From Candidatus Acididesulfobacter guangdongensis (GTDB lineage: Bacteria; SZUA-79; Acidulodesulfobacterales; Acidulodesulfobacteraceae), in contig SGBC01000004.1 of NCBI GenBank assembly GCA_004195045.1, positions 233,175 through 297,174 on the forward strand: a stretch of 64,000 bases of DNA. The letters run 5' to 3'. Of this stretch, positions 26,473-36,131 are shown piece by piece; positions within the stretch are counted from its first letter, which is position 1; each line of letters starts with the position of its first letter. The notes under the pieces are model-generated. The model searched no databases. It saw nothing but the letters and a program-made list of their open reading frames with translations, and was not told the origin of the DNA. The position numbers and the translations under genes are program-made.

Positions 26473-26599
26473 ATTCAGTTAAATTATCTTTATTAACATA
26501 AATTATATTAAATAAGCATTAAATAGGTATTAAATATGATAATTATATTTAATCAGTTTAACTATATTTAATTCTGGATTATTAAAGACAAACAAAAAT

Positions 26600-29026
26600 A
26601 TGATAATAACTGATGACAGCAGCACTGACAACAGCTATAAAAGCGATAATGACAGGTCAGGTAATTACATTGATAATGCAAACGCAAGCGCTTCTGTTCA
26701 TTTGCCGGTGAGCAAAGATTATGCTCAATTCGGATTATCTTTTGAAGAATATAAAAAGATAAACGATACCATAAAGAGAGAGCCGGACGATTTTGAGCTG
26801 GGTATTTTTTCCGCTATGTGGTCGGAGCATTGCAGCTATAAAAGCACAAAAATACATCTTAAAAATTTACCGTCAAAAGGTGACGCCGTTATTATAGGTC
26901 CTGGAGAAAACGCCGGAGTTGTAAAATTTGACGGCGATTATGTTCTTGTGTTTAAAATGGAAAGCCATAATCACCCCTCTTTCATTGAGCCCTTTGAAGG
27001 CGCGGCGACCGGAGTAGGCGGAATTATGCGCGATATCTTTACAATGGGCGCAAGACCTATTGCAAATCTTAATTCCCTCAGATTTGGAAATTTTAATCAT
27101 CCAAGAACGCCCTATTATTTATCTGAAGTTGTAAAAGGCATAGGGTTTTACGGAAACTGTATGGGAGTTCCTACCGTCGGCGGCGAGGTCGTGTTTGATT
27201 CATGCTATGATAATAATATACTTGTCAATGCTTTTACGATAGGAATAGCTAAAAAGGACGCTATATTTCTTTCATCAGCCTGTGAAGAAGGCAATTTTGT
27301 GGTGTATGTCGGTTCGGCAACGGGGATGGATGGAATCAACGGAGCTACCATGGCTTCAGGTGAATTTGATTCATCGAAAGCTAAAAAAAGAAGCACTGTT
27401 CAGGTTGGAGACCCTTTTACGGAAAAATTGCTGCTTGAGGCGTGCCTTGAGGCAATGGATAAAAAACTTATAGTTTCCATTCAGGATATGGGCGCAGCCG
27501 GATTAACGAGCTCTTCTTTTGAGATGTCGGAAAATAGCGGTAAAGGCATGATTTTAAATATGGATAAAATTCCGTTAAGGGCGGCAGGTATGACGCCGCT
27601 TGACATTATGCTTTCGGAATCGCAGGAAAGAATGCTTATTGCATGCGAAAAGGGAAAATATGATGAGCTTGAAGGGATATTTAAAAAATGGGATTTAAAT
27701 TGCGTTATTATAGGCGAAGTCACTAAAGAAAAAACAATTCAGTTTATTTATAAATCTAAACCGTATCATACGCTGTCTGTAGAGGCGGTGGTAAACGGTC
27801 CGTCTTACGATAGACCGTCGGCTGTTCCGTTATATATGAAAGATATAAAACAATTTTTGCCGGATGAATACAGAATGCCTAAGAATTTTAATTCCGTTGC
27901 CGAAAGAATTATATCTCATCCAAATATTGCATCAAAACATTTTATTTACAGGCAGTACGATTATCAGATTGGAACAAATACGCTTGCAGGTCCGGGTTCA
28001 TCTTGCGCAGTGCTGAGATATAAAGAATTTAACGCTTCGACCGATTCAATAAATTCGGCAAATCCCGCAGATTTAAGTTTAGATGATTTAACAAATCAGG
28101 CAGATTTAAGTTCCGGTTATCTAACAAATCAGGCAGATTTAAAGGCAGATTTAAGTTCCGGTATAATATTAAATTCAAACTGCAATTCAAAATATTGCTA
28201 CCTTAATCCTTATAAAGGGGCAATGTTAGCTGTTATAGAATGCGCAAGGAATATTTCCGCATGCGGAGGAACGCCCGTTGCTATTACCGACTGCCTTAAT
28301 TTCGCCAGTCCGGAAGACCCTGAAATTATGTGGCAGTTTAAAGAAGCCATAAGGGGCATAACGGATGCCGCCTTAAAATTTAATACCCCCGCGGTCAGCG
28401 GTAATGTCAGTTTATACAACGAAACAGCAGGAGCAGGGAAGATTTATCCTACTCCGGTAATTGCGATGGTAGGCTATATAGACGATGCCGGCAAAGCTAT
28501 CAATTCAAATTATAAAGACGAAGGCGATAATGTTTACCTGCTTGGCAGGCTGTCCGGAAATCTCGGCGGGAGCTTATTTATGGAGCTTGTTCATAACGAT
28601 TTTATGCAGGAACCGCTTTCTATTGATATGGACTATGAGTTAAAACTTCAGAGCTGCTTACGCGGTCTTATAGACGGGAAATTGTTAAAAAGCGCCGCTG
28701 ATATCAGCGAGGGCGGTCTTTTTACGGCAGTAGCAGAACCGGCAATTTCATCAGATAAAAATTTGGGCGTAATTGCGGAAGTACATAGAGACGGACTAAG
28801 AAACGACATGATTTTATTTTCTGAATTTGAACAGGCTTTTATTATAAGCGCAAATCCTTCGAACGAACATAAGATTTACGAATTTGCAAAAAATGCAGGT
28901 ATTGAAATTGAAAAAATAGGAATAATTGTAAAAGATATTATAAAATTTAATAACATAATAGAACTAAAAAGTGGTAAAATAAAAGAAAGGTATTATAACG
29001 CGGTAGAAAAATTATTTGGCAAGTAG
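26600..29026 (+). CDS. purL: phosphoribosylformylglycinamidine synthase subunit PurL
   Basis: An 808-residue synthetase of the small (three-subunit) type that makes FGAM from FGAR, ATP and glutamine-derived ammonia. FSAMWSEHCSYKST, GPGENAGV, MESHNHPSFIEPFEGAATGVGG-type blocks (outlined), GGEVVFDSCY and DMGAAGLTSS are family hallmarks. It has an Asp/Ser-rich N-terminal extension of about 35 residues and an insert at about 477-535 containing two near-repeats, LTNQADLSSGYL and LTNQADLKADLSSG. The classic small PurL is about 720-750 residues. It acts with PurQ and the PurS domain fused to PurB. Confidence 0.95.
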   Translation: MIITDDSSTDNSYKSDNDRSGNYIDNANASASVHLPVSKDYAQFGLSFEEYKKINDTIKREPDDFELGIFSAMWSEHCSYKSTKIHLKNLPSKGDAVIIGPGENAGVVKFDGDYVLVFKMESHNHPSFIEPFEGAATGVGGIMRDIFTMGARPIANLNSLRFGNFNHPRTPYYLSEVVKGIGFYGNCMGVPTVGGEVVFDSCYDNNILVNAFTIGIAKKDAIFLSSACEEGNFVVYVGSATGMDGINGATMASGEFDSSKAKKRSTVQVGDPFTEKLLLEACLEAMDKKLIVSIQDMGAAGLTSSSFEMSENSGKGMILNMDKIPLRAAGMTPLDIMLSESQERMLIACEKGKYDELEGIFKKWDLNCVIIGEVTKEKTIQFIYKSKPYHTLSVEAVVNGPSYDRPSAVPLYMKDIKQFLPDEYRMPKNFNSVAERIISHPNIASKHFIYRQYDYQIGTNTLAGPGSSCAVLRYKEFNASTDSINSANPADLSLDDLTNQADLSSGYLTNQADLKADLSSGIILNSNCNSKYCYLNPYKGAMLAVIECARNISACGGTPVAITDCLNFASPEDPEIMWQFKEAIRGITDAALKFNTPAVSGNVSLYNETAGAGKIYPTPVIAMVGYIDDAGKAINSNYKDEGDNVYLLGRLSGNLGGSLFMELVHNDFMQEPLSIDMDYELKLQSCLRGLIDGKLLKSAADISEGGLFTAVAEPAISSDKNLGVIAEVHRDGLRNDMILFSEFEQAFIISANPSNEHKIYEFAKNAGIEIEKIGIIVKDIIKFNNIIELKSGKIKERYYNAVEKLFGK

Positions 29027-29156
29027 AGATTTATGTATTAATTAATAAATAAATTTAATAAATACACTAAATAAACAATAAATTAACAATTGCTTAAGCG
29101 ATTAACAAAGCAATTATGCCAATCGATAACATATTTTAGTTAAAAAAACAGAGAAA

Positions 29157-30563
29157 ATGGAAGAAATCGACGAAGAGTGCGGAGTATTCGGTATTTATAA
29201 TAATGAAGAATCCGCGAATATAACATATTTAGGATTATATGCGCTGCAGCACAGAGGACAGGAGTCATGCGGAATCGCTTCTTCTGATAACAGCAATATA
29301 TATTTTCATAAAAATTTAGGTTTGGTCAATGATGTATTTAACGAAACCACCCTCAGTAAAATTAAAGGTAAACATGCTATAGGTCACGTAAGATATTCGA
29401 CATCGGGGGAGACGCTGCTAAAAAATGCGCAGCCGCTTATTGCAGATTATTATTACGGTTCTATTTCCGTAGCTCATAACGGAAATTTAACCAATGCGAA
29501 TGTTCTTAAAAAAGAATTAGAAGAAAAAGGTTCAATATTTTATTCAAGTTCTGACACCGAAGTAATTATACATCTGATAGCATCGTCAAAAGAGAGATTT
29601 TTAGTTGACAGGATTATAAGCTCGCTTGAAAAAGTCAAAGGTGCTTATTCATTTTTATTTTTGTCTGAAAATGAATTGATAGCCGCAAGAGACCCTTTCG
29701 GTTTTCGTCCGCTCGTCATAGGGGAACTTGAAGGCTCTGTTGTTTTTGCATCCGAAACATGCAGTTTAGATTTAATAAATGCAAAATATATACGCGATGT
29801 TAAACCCGGCGAAATCATTCTTGTCAATAGCGAAGGTATGAAAAGTTTTTTTCCGTTTGAAAAGAAAAAAAATTCATACTGTGTTTTTGAATTGATTTAT
29901 TTTTCACGCCCCGACAGTATATACAACGGCAAATCAATTTATAAAATCCGCAGCGCAATGGGCAGACAGCTTGCCAGAGATGCATATATAGATGCCGATA
30001 TTGTGATACCTGTTCCTGATTCGGGAGTTCCGGCAGCTCTTGGCTATTCTAAAGAATCCGGCATACCGTTTGAAATGGGTTTTACTAGAAATCATTATGT
30101 AGGCAGGACTTTTATAGAACCTAAAAGAGCAATAAGAAACTTTGGCGTAAAAATTAAACTCAATCCTGTTTTGGATGTCATAGAAGGAAAAAAAGTCGTA
30201 GTGGTTGACGATTCTGTCGTAAGAGGGACTACCTCTAAAAAAATAGTGGATATGCTTAAGGCGGCGGGGGCTAAAGAAATACATCTTCGTCTAAGCTCGC
30301 CTATGGTTTCTTCTCCATGCTATTACGGTATAGATACTCCGATCAAAGAAGAACTTATGGCGTCAAAATATTCTGAAGACGAAATAAATAGCCAGTTAGG
30401 CGCTACCTCCACAAAATTTTTAACTTTAGGCGGTTTAAGAAAAGTAGTGGGAAATGAAATTAATTTTTGCGAAGCGTGTTTTTCAGGGGCTTATCCGGAA
30501 GATATTGAATGTGAAAATGATTATTACGGTCAATTGAAATTATTCAGTAAAGAGATTATATAA
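29157..30563 (+). CDS. purF: amidophosphoribosyltransferase
   Basis: A 468-residue enzyme, first step of purine synthesis (PRPP + glutamine to phosphoribosylamine). A 7-residue propeptide precedes C8 of CGVFGI, the nucleophile exposed after cleavage. The glutaminase domain holds GIGHVRYSTSG-like and HNGNLTNA sequence, and the PRTase domain has the PRPP motif VVVVDDSVVRGTT. Two cysteines in the C-terminal NFCEACFSGAYP and one near residue 243 (NSYCVFELIYFSRPDS) are consistent with the Fe-S type. It follows purL by 130 bases. Confidence 0.95.
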   Translation: MEEIDEECGVFGIYNNEESANITYLGLYALQHRGQESCGIASSDNSNIYFHKNLGLVNDVFNETTLSKIKGKHAIGHVRYSTSGETLLKNAQPLIADYYYGSISVAHNGNLTNANVLKKELEEKGSIFYSSSDTEVIIHLIASSKERFLVDRIISSLEKVKGAYSFLFLSENELIAARDPFGFRPLVIGELEGSVVFASETCSLDLINAKYIRDVKPGEIILVNSEGMKSFFPFEKKKNSYCVFELIYFSRPDSIYNGKSIYKIRSAMGRQLARDAYIDADIVIPVPDSGVPAALGYSKESGIPFEMGFTRNHYVGRTFIEPKRAIRNFGVKIKLNPVLDVIEGKKVVVVDDSVVRGTTSKKIVDMLKAAGAKEIHLRLSSPMVSSPCYYGIDTPIKEELMASKYSEDEINSQLGATSTKFLTLGGLRKVVGNEINFCEACFSGAYPEDIECENDYYGQLKLFSKEII

Positions 30564-30715
30564 TTTTAAGACGCGAAAAAAAATAATAAAATAATAAAAA
30601 TAATAAAAGACAAATTAATAATAAATAATAAGAATAATAATAAATAATAATAAATTAATAATAAATAATAAGAATAATAATAACTAATAATAAATAATCA
30701 AAATAATAAAAGGTA

Positions 30716-31327
30716 ATGGATAAAAATAATAGTTTTGATTCAAATATATTGAATGTCAATAGCGGCGAAATAAGATTAAAAGTTTTAAATGCAATAAAAA
30801 CATTATGCTACGAAAAAAAAGAATTTACCTTAGTATCCGGAAGAAAAAGCGATTTTTATATTGATTTGAGAAGAATTTCTTTTGACGGCGATTATCTCTA
30901 TTATATAGGAAAATTACTGTATGGCGAGTTAACGGCTCTCAACGGCAGAATGCCGTATGACGTTATTGCGGGTGTTCCCGTAGGGGGACTGCCGCTGGTT
31001 GCGTCTATATTAATTGCAAGCTTTTTAGATAATAATCCTTTAAAATCTGTTGTTATCAGAAAAGAAAGAAAAGGATACGGAAAAGGCAATATGATTGAGC
31101 CTGTCCAGTTTCTTGGAAAAGATGCTAAAATAGTAATTATTGAAGATGTTGTTACCACAGGAGGCTCAATTTTAAACGCCGTAAATAACGCAAGAAATGA
31201 AGGTTACATAATTAATAGCGCGGTGTGTATTGTGGACAGGGAAGAAGGCGGCAAAGAAAATTTATTGGAAAACGGTATCAGCTTAGTTTCTCTTTTTACA
31301 AGGGCTGATATATTGCTGCCGCAATAA
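30716..31327 (+). CDS. pyrE: orotate phosphoribosyltransferase
   Basis: A 203-residue enzyme converting orotate and PRPP to OMP in pyrimidine synthesis. FTLVSGRKSDFYIDLRRI, GVPVGGLPLVAS, VIRKERKGYGKGNMIEP and the PRPP motif IVIIEDVVTTGGSI are all present. It follows purF after about 150 bases of aataataa repeats and likely shares the transcript. Its last eight codons are duplicated 72 bases downstream. Confidence 0.95.
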   Translation: MDKNNSFDSNILNVNSGEIRLKVLNAIKTLCYEKKEFTLVSGRKSDFYIDLRRISFDGDYLYYIGKLLYGELTALNGRMPYDVIAGVPVGGLPLVASILIASFLDNNPLKSVVIRKERKGYGKGNMIEPVQFLGKDAKIVIIEDVVTTGGSILNAVNNARNEGYIINSAVCIVDREEGGKENLLENGISLVSLFTRADILLPQ

Positions 31328-31410
31328 ATAAAATTGCAAAAAACTCAAATATAAATCAAGATATCACAGAAAAATGCTGATATATTGCTGCCGCAATAAA
31401 TAAAATTGCA
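31304..31410. repeat. duplication of the pyrE 3' end
   Basis: A 35-base sequence beginning gctgatatattgctgccgca at 31304 (last codons and stop of pyrE) recurs without change at 31376-31410, a spacing of 72 bases. The copy is outside any gene, before the lipoprotein gene. Confidence 0.85.
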
Positions 31411-31458
31411 GCGCCTGTCTAAGTTTATTTTTTTATATTATTATCAATAATAACTGCT

Positions 31459-32196
31459 ATGAATAAAAAACCATATTTTATATTATTTGCAATTTATGTA
31501 ACTATTTTTTTTGTTCTTTCCGTAACTTTATCCGGCTGCGCGCTTGTAACCAACAATAATTCAGAATACGGCAAAAACAGAATAAACAGTGAGATTAATA
31601 ATAGCAATAATAAAATCAAAGGCGCGGCAAATCGTCAAAAAGTTACATATTATAATAATAGCTACGCCGGTGTGCTGAATTATTTTACTAAAAAAACTGA
31701 TGCTTATAATTTTGAAAATTTAAGCACTATAATGTATTTACGCGCAACATATTTTAATAGACAGTTTGTATTTGCTTATGCAAAGAAATACGCAAAATAT
31801 TATATGCTGAACAGAAAGGCTTTTAAGAAAATGCTGCACAAATTATACAGCAAATCAGACAAACATATAAAATTTTTTATATCAGTGTTTACTCCGCAAA
31901 GCAAGTATAACAATTTTAATTCGAGCCGTTCTATATGGATGATATATCTTGCTAATAATAAGAATGAGAATGTTTTGCCTTTAACGATTAAACCTGCGGA
32001 ACAAAAAAGAGCCTTTTTAAAAGCTTTTTTTCCTTATATTACAAAATGGTCAAAACAATATATTGTTGAGTTTCCAAAATATTACAACAAGAAGAAAAAA
32101 GAACTGCTTATAACGAAACACACAAAATGGATTAAACTTATTATTCTCGGCGTCAAAGGAAAGGCGGTTTTAAAATGGGATTTGCGCTCTAATTAG
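31459..32196 (+). CDS. putative lipoprotein of unknown function
   Basis: A 245-residue protein. A hydrophobic signal (about 6-26) ends in the lipobox LSGC, with the lipidated cysteine near residue 27, followed by an Asn-rich tether (about 32-60). The mature part is Lys/Tyr-rich and mostly helical in look (for example YFTKKTDAYNFENLSTIMYLRA), with a C-terminal strand pattern IKLIILGVKGKAVLKWDLRS. I recognise no family. It sits between pyrE and nadB on the same strand. Confidence 0.65.
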   Translation: MNKKPYFILFAIYVTIFFVLSVTLSGCALVTNNNSEYGKNRINSEINNSNNKIKGAANRQKVTYYNNSYAGVLNYFTKKTDAYNFENLSTIMYLRATYFNRQFVFAYAKKYAKYYMLNRKAFKKMLHKLYSKSDKHIKFFISVFTPQSKYNNFNSSRSIWMIYLANNKNENVLPLTIKPAEQKRAFLKAFFPYITKWSKQYIVEFPKYYNKKKKELLITKHTKWIKLIILGVKGKAVLKWDLRSN

Positions 32197-32297
32197 ATGA
32201 TTAAATTATAAAAATTGTAAATTATTGAAGATGAAATTATAAAATATTTAATTAAAATAGAATAAAATAAATTTAAAAAAGGTTAAAAGCAAAAACA

Positions 32298-33971
32298 ATG
32301 CATTTCAATGTTTTAATAATAGGTTCGGGCATTGCAGGCTTAAGTCTGGCAAACAGATACCCTGAAAATATTTCAGTAGGTATTTTTACAAAAAAAGAAG
32401 AGGCTGAATCAAACACAAATTACGCGCAGGGCGGTCTTGCGGCGGTTATGAATATTAAAGATTCCGTTGAACTTCATGTAAAAGACACATTGGCTGCAGG
32501 AGACGGTTTGTGCGACGAAGAAGTAGTAAAAATGGTTGTCGAAGAAGGACCGTCGGTTGTGGACGACCTGCTTAGCTGGGGCGTTAATTTTGCAAGATAC
32601 AAAGAAAACGAAGAAACTTTTGATCTTGGAAGGGAAGGCGGACACTCGCAGAGGAGGGTTCTGCACGCCGGAGATATTACAGGCAGAGAAATAGAAAGAG
32701 CGTTAGTTGAAAAATCAAGAAGTAAAAGCAATATTTCAATTTTCGAAAATCATATTGCAATAGATTTTATTACCTCGCACAAATTAAAAAAAGAAAGAAA
32801 TATGCCAGATAAAGTTTTAGGAGCTTATTTTTTAGATAAAAACAGCGACAGAGTAGTTCCGGTAAGCGCAGATTTTGTCGTTATAGCAACCGGAGGAGCG
32901 GGCAAGGTTTTTCTTTATACTTCAAATCCTGATATTTCCACCGGAGACGGGATTGCAGCGGCGTACAGAATAGGAGCTAAGGTTGCAAATATGGAATTTT
33001 ATCAATTCCATCCTACAATTTTATATCATCCTGAAGCTAAATCTTTTTTAATATCCGAAGCGCTCAGAGGAGAAGGCGGCACTTTGAGGCTTAAAGACGG
33101 AACGCCTTTTATGGATTTGGTGCATCCCTTAAAAAGCCTTGCTCCGAGGGATATAGTAGCAAGAACAATTGATTTTGAAATGAAAAGGACCGGAGACGAA
33201 TGTGTATATCTTGATATGACTCACAAATCAAAGGAATTCTTAGAAAAACGTTTTCCTGATATATTTAAAACAACACTCAGTTTCGGCATTGATATGTCAA
33301 AACAGTGGATACCCGTTGTTCCGGCTGCCCATTATCTCTGTGGAGGAATATTGACAGATAAAGACGGCTTAACGTCGATAGACAATCTGTACGCTATCGG
33401 AGAGGTCGCATGTACAGGACTTCACGGCGCAAATAGACTTGCGAGCAATTCATTGCTTGAAGGCTGTGTTTTCGCCAAAAAAGCCTACGAATCTACAATG
33501 AAAAAAATGGATAGTCTTATAAAAATAAAATCAGTTCAATTTCACTATGATGATAAATCGTATAAATCGAACGATAAATCATCGCAGGATTTAAAATATA
33601 ACGACGAAAATAATAATGACATCGTTCCCGAATGGAAAGATTTCGGTCTTGAAGGCGGAGACGAGCTTATAGTTATAACACATAACTGGGACGAACTGCG
33701 GCGAATGATGTGGAATTACGTCGGTATAGTGAGGTCAAATAAGAGGCTTGAAAGGGCTAAGAGACGCATTGATAACCTTATTGACGAAATTAAAGAATAT
33801 TACTGGAATTTTAAAATATCTTCAGATTTAATAGAATTAAGAAATATTGCCGAGGTTGCAAATTTGATTATTACATCGGCTATGCTCAGAAAAGAATCTA
33901 GAGGAACGCACTATACTATAGATTATCCCGCAAAAGACGATAAAAATTTTAAACATCCAACAGTACTGTAA
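32298..33971 (+). CDS. nadB: L-aspartate oxidase
   Basis: A 557-residue FAD enzyme oxidising aspartate to iminoaspartate for NAD synthesis; in anaerobes fumarate can be the acceptor. FAD-binding GSGIAGLSLA at the N-terminus, SNTNYAQGGLAAVM, HAGDITGREIERAL, the active-site HPTILYHPEA, and GEVACTGLHGANRLASNSLLE are diagnostic. A Ser/Asp/Asn-rich insert at about residues 420-452 replaces a short loop before the C-terminal three-helix domain. nadA and nadC are not adjacent. Confidence 0.95.
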   Translation: MHFNVLIIGSGIAGLSLANRYPENISVGIFTKKEEAESNTNYAQGGLAAVMNIKDSVELHVKDTLAAGDGLCDEEVVKMVVEEGPSVVDDLLSWGVNFARYKENEETFDLGREGGHSQRRVLHAGDITGREIERALVEKSRSKSNISIFENHIAIDFITSHKLKKERNMPDKVLGAYFLDKNSDRVVPVSADFVVIATGGAGKVFLYTSNPDISTGDGIAAAYRIGAKVANMEFYQFHPTILYHPEAKSFLISEALRGEGGTLRLKDGTPFMDLVHPLKSLAPRDIVARTIDFEMKRTGDECVYLDMTHKSKEFLEKRFPDIFKTTLSFGIDMSKQWIPVVPAAHYLCGGILTDKDGLTSIDNLYAIGEVACTGLHGANRLASNSLLEGCVFAKKAYESTMKKMDSLIKIKSVQFHYDDKSYKSNDKSSQDLKYNDENNNDIVPEWKDFGLEGGDELIVITHNWDELRRMMWNYVGIVRSNKRLERAKRRIDNLIDEIKEYYWNFKISSDLIELRNIAEVANLIITSAMLRKESRGTHYTIDYPAKDDKNFKHPTVL

Positions 33972-34061
33972 GTTTGTCTTTAACTGTAAAAAAAGCCTAC
34001 AATTTCTATAATCTGACACAGATAAAAAGATAAAAAATTGTCGATGAAAAATAAATAAATC

Positions 34062-34210
34062 GATAAAATAAATCAGATATGGTTTATAAAAAATAAATAA
34101 AATAAATAAATCAGATATATATAATTAGATATGGTTTGTATATATTAAAATACTCCCGACCGCGGCAAACGCAGTCGGGAGTATGAGATAAAATAAATCA
34201 GATATGGTTT
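34062..34210. repeat. dispersed repeats between nadB and the pilin gene
   Basis: gataaaataaatcagatatg (34062) recurs at 34187, with partial copies near 34100 and 34120. The copies flank the pilin terminator hairpin. Confidence 0.6.
34151..34183 (-). terminator. intrinsic terminator of the pilin gene
   Basis: tactcccgac (34151-34160) pairs perfectly with gtcgggagta (34174-34183), a 10-bp GC-rich stem with a 13-base loop. Read leftward it starts 37 bases after the pilin stop codon and is followed by ttttaat. On the plus strand no T-run follows, so it serves mainly the pilin. Confidence 0.75.
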
Positions 34211-34220
34211 CTGTGATTTC

Positions 34221-34961
34221 TTATGACTGGCAAGGCGTCATATAAAATCCTTCTATGTTGTCATTTGCGGATATAACCATGTAATAAGCGTAGCTGTCTT
34301 CTACCGAGCCGTTTGTATAGACATAATCTATATTGCCTATTTGTTCGGTATATTCATTAACAGGTACGGTCGTGGTAGGCAGAACATAATTTGGATTGGT
34401 CGTCGCTGAATTGTTGCATATTAGACCTGCGGAAAGACCTGTTGCCGTGCCGGGACCTGTAACTGCGCCGTTTGAATAAACAAGCCACCATGAATTGCCC
34501 GGGGTTGATGTTGAAGGAACGCTCGGAGCAGTTGTCACAATATTGTAAGATGTGCCTGAACCTGCCGGAGAGCCAGTTATAGGCGTTGTATAGTTAGGCA
34601 GTAATAAAAACGGATTTGCGTAAGGATTAGTTCCCGCTGTATTAGCGGCAGGCAGTGTAGGTTCAAATGTCACTTTTCCTTTTGTTGTAGCGCTAAACCC
34701 TGTAATAGCTACATAAGTTGATAAATCATTATTTACCAAATTTTTAGACATCTGGCTTGTTACACCCTCGCCAAGCGAGCCTATTACGCCCTGCGAAGCC
34801 GCCTTATTTGCCGAACCGGTTAAATTAACGAATTTCGGCAGTACCACAGCCGCCAAAATACCTATCAGCAAAATAACCATAACAAGTTCGATAAGCGTAA
34901 AAGCTTCGCTGTTTTTAAGTCTTTTAAAATCTTTCGTTAAAGAATCAAACATTTTCATCAT
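34221..34961 (-). CDS. type IV pilin-like prepilin
   Basis: About 246 residues. A short basic leader (MMKMFDSLTKDFKRLKNSEA) precedes the type III signal FTLIELVMVILLIGILAAVVLPKF, with the conserved Glu at mature position 5. The residue before the cleavage site is Ala instead of the usual Gly. The mature domain is Thr/Pro/Gly/Asn-rich with a C-terminal Cys pair possibility (LICNNS and TPCQS), typical of a pilin D-loop. The ATG at 34961 has gggag upstream. No pilus assembly genes are adjacent. It ends in a strong terminator, suggesting high expression. Confidence 0.85.
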   Translation of the reverse strand: MMKMFDSLTKDFKRLKNSEAFTLIELVMVILLIGILAAVVLPKFVNLTGSANKAASQGVIGSLGEGVTSQMSKNLVNNDLSTYVAITGFSATTKGKVTFEPTLPAANTAGTNPYANPFLLLPNYTTPITGSPAGSGTSYNIVTTAPSVPSTSTPGNSWWLVYSNGAVTGPGTATGLSAGLICNNSATTNPNYVLPTTTVPVNEYTEQIGNIDYVYTNGSVEDSYAYYMVISANDNIEGFYMTPCQS

Positions 34962-35204
34962 TAACACTCCCTTTTTTAAATAAAATTAAATAAAAAAATT
35001 TCCAATAAATAAAATTAATAAAAAATATGTTAAATTTACAAAACATAGTCTAATATTTAGATAAAATGTTATTTTATACTGACTTATTATATTATTAGTT
35101 TAATATATAATCAAATATTTTTTTTATGTTTATGTTTAACAATTTTATTATTTATTGCAGTATTATCAATTTGTCAGCGCAAATCGGGCGAAAAAATTTT
35201 TAAT

Positions 35205-36131
35205 AAAATTTATTATTCCCAGCTCACTTTATTTCTTCCGGTATTTTTAGCGTTATATAAGGCGCCGTCCACTCTGAATATAATACTTGCGTTGGTATCG
35301 CCTTTCACTGCTTCCGTAATTCCGAAACTGCAGGTTAAGGAAGTTTCTATATTAAAATCATGTTCTTCTATTTTTAGCCTTAATCTTTCTGCAAGCTCTT
35401 TTGCCGTAGAAAGAGGCGTTTCCGGCGAGATTATCATAAATTCTTCCCCGCCGTATCTGAAGAAATAGTCCGTATTTCTTAAACTGCGTTTAATAAGTTT
35501 TGTTATTTCTTTTAAAATATAATCGCCTATTTCATGACCGAAGCCGTCGTTGACGTCTTTAAATCTGTCTATGTCGAACATAATAAGAGAAAGCGCTCTT
35601 CCGTACCTGTCAGCCGCGTTAAGAAGTTCTTCAAGTTTTTTATCAAAAGCCCGTCTGTTGCCTATTTTTGTAAGTTCGTCTATTTCCGACAATTCTTTAT
35701 AGGCTTCTTTTTCTTCGGATATCAGTCTTTTCTCCAAGACTTCGTCCGTTATATCGTGTATAACTCCAAATCCCGCAATTTCGCCGTTATACACGATAGA
35801 CATTTCAAAAAAATTAGCATATATAATGCTTCCGTCTTTTTTCTTGCATCTTACGATATATTTTGAAATAAATCTTTCTTTGTTTTTTATTTTACCGAAA
35901 CTTTTTTTGATTTTATTAAATTTTTTATCGTTTTCGTCAAAGAATTCCCAGACGTATTTATTATAAAACTCTTCTTTGTCATAGCCGAATAATTTTTCGG
36001 CGGCGGGATTTGCGAATAATAGTTTTTCATTATAAATGCCGACAGGAATGGGCATATTTTCAATAAGCGTTTTAAACAGTTCTTTATCGCTTTCAATCTG
36101 ATTTCTCATATTAACCATTTCGGTTATATCG
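35205..36131 (-). repeat. 0.93-kb near-identical segment, copy 1
   Basis: Covers the third PAS and the GGDEF domain of the gene at 35213-36859 and corresponds to 41087-42013 at a constant offset of 5882. Up to about 36010 only isolated differences are seen (for example gtccac versus gtcaac). A diverged patch of about 50 bases follows (near 36010-36050), then exact identity for about 70 bases up to ttatatcg, where similarity stops abruptly. Confidence 0.9.
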
